64,000 nucleotides of DNA from Methylobacterium sp. NMS14P (GTDB lineage Bacteria; Pseudomonadota; Alphaproteobacteria; Rhizobiales; Beijerinckiaceae), in NCBI RefSeq assembly GCF_028583545.1, contig NZ_CP087106.1, forward strand, positions 2,114,501 to 2,178,500, in the 5' to 3' direction. The notes under the pieces were generated by a model. That model had not been told where the DNA came from. It saw only the letters and a program-made list of their open reading frames with translations, and searched no databases. Made by a program: the position numbers and the translations under genes. This document shows positions 63,585 to 64,000 of the stretch, one piece after another (within the stretch, counting starts at the first letter, position 1; each line of letters starts with the position of its first letter).

Positions 63585-63679
63585 CGTCATCACGAGCGCA
63601 GCGAAGTGACCCAGGGCAGCGCGACGACGGTCGGCGTCGCGCCGTCTGGATTGCTTCGCTCCGCTCGCAAAGACGGCGG
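63585..63679. repeat. Dispersed palindrome-ended intergenic repeat, copy 4
   Basis: CGTCATCACGAGCGCAGCG, GACCCAGGGCAGCGCGACGA, then GGATTGCTTCGCTCCGCTCG and CAAAGACGGCGG. It lies between the convergent reductase and substrate-binding protein genes. Confidence 0.85.
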
Positions 63680-63702
63680 TGCCGAATCGATCGAGCCGAC
63701 GC

Positions 63703-64000
63703 TTACTTCGCCGTCATGCCGGCCACCATCGGGCAGCCGCCCTCGCTCATCGGGCGGAACGCCTGCTCGGCGGGGATGGTCTCCAGCACCTTGTAGAGGT
63801 CCCACTCGCCCTTCGACTCGGACGGCGCCTTGGCCTCGAACAGGTACATCGGGTGGATCTTGCGCCCGTCCGGCCGGATCGTGCCCTTGCCGAACAGCGG
63901 GTCGTCGGTCGGCATCTCCTTCATCTTGGCGACCACGGCGGCGCCGTCCTTGGCCGAGTGCAGGGCCGCCACCGCCTTCAGGTAGTGCAGCGTGCTGGCG
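63703..64000 (-). CDS. ABC transporter substrate-binding protein, C-terminal part (runs off the window)
   Basis: The last 98 residues of a periplasmic substrate-binding protein of the branched-chain amino acid/amide (Leu/Ile/Val-binding) type. The visible part reads VVAKMKEMPTDDPLFGKGTIRPDG and HPMYLFEAKAPSESKGEWDLYKVLETIP, typical of the C-terminal lobe of this family. The ligand cannot be told. The start and the transporter partners lie beyond the right edge. Confidence 0.82.
   Translation of the reverse strand, partial: ASTLHYLKAVAALHSAKDGAAVVAKMKEMPTDDPLFGKGTIRPDGRKIHPMYLFEAKAPSESKGEWDLYKVLETIPAEQAFRPMSEGGCPMVAGMTAK

Overview
The window is a gene-dense stretch of chromosome (roughly 70% or more G+C) from an alphaproteobacterium, most likely Methylobacterium or a close relative. 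The reasons are the divK-pleD pair, EipB (DUF1849), a MucR/Ros regulator, a phasin-like protein, paired DUF6894 proteins, a bifunctional Rsh next to rpoZ, and above all a XoxF-type lanthanide-dependent methanol dehydrogenase. No rRNA, tRNA, CRISPR array, prophage or transposase gene was seen. The genus is an inference.

Layout. 0-5 kb: the 5' end of accA, a DUF2252 protein with an internal 12-bp tandem repeat, pleD, divK, DUF3572 and eipB. 5-13 kb: an ABC exporter, a membrane-anchored helix-hairpin-helix protein, a decayed VapC fragment, trpB, an exported MsrA and the overlapping hisC-tyrC pair. 13-20.7 kb: two tandem two-helix microproteins, metX-metW, a sulfotransferase-cysC pair bracketed by inverted copies of a composite repeat, and a PepSY/response regulator/histidine kinase operon. 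20.8-28.4 kb: a degenerate nuclease-like protein, a catalase-related peroxidase, a lytic transglycosylase, dapA-smpB, a peroxiredoxin and a NYN nuclease. 28.8-35.8 kb: rsh-rpoZ, diverging from fabD-fabG-acpP-fabF.

36-48.6 kb is an accessory-looking region of small exported, membrane or orphan proteins. It includes YidB, a BON/OmpA-like protein whose OmpA domain is split by a low-complexity repeat, a Gly/Thr/Ala-rich exported protein, a phasin, a PilZ protein and MucR. 48.6-59 kb: a diguanylate cyclase, thrS, an oxidoreductase, an Atm1-type ABC exporter, and a MocR regulator diverging from a DUF1127 gene across a perfect palindrome; then a LysM protein. 59-64 kb: a LOG protein, an orphan xoxF, a convergent LysR, a divergent aldo/keto reductase and the 3' end of an ABC substrate-binding protein gene.

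Two dispersed intergenic repeat families recur. A ~95-bp palindrome-ended element has four copies (10266, 22963, 27002, 63585), each just 3' of a gene. A larger composite element has three copies (15707, 18120, 52270); two of them flank the sulfotransferase-cysC pair in opposite orientation. Short tandem duplications, often with a 12-bp period, occur inside and beside several genes. Functional themes are c-di-GMP and stress signalling (PleD, DivK, PAS-GGDEF, PilZ, Rsh), fatty-acid and amino-acid synthesis, envelope maintenance, and lanthanide-linked alcohol oxidation.
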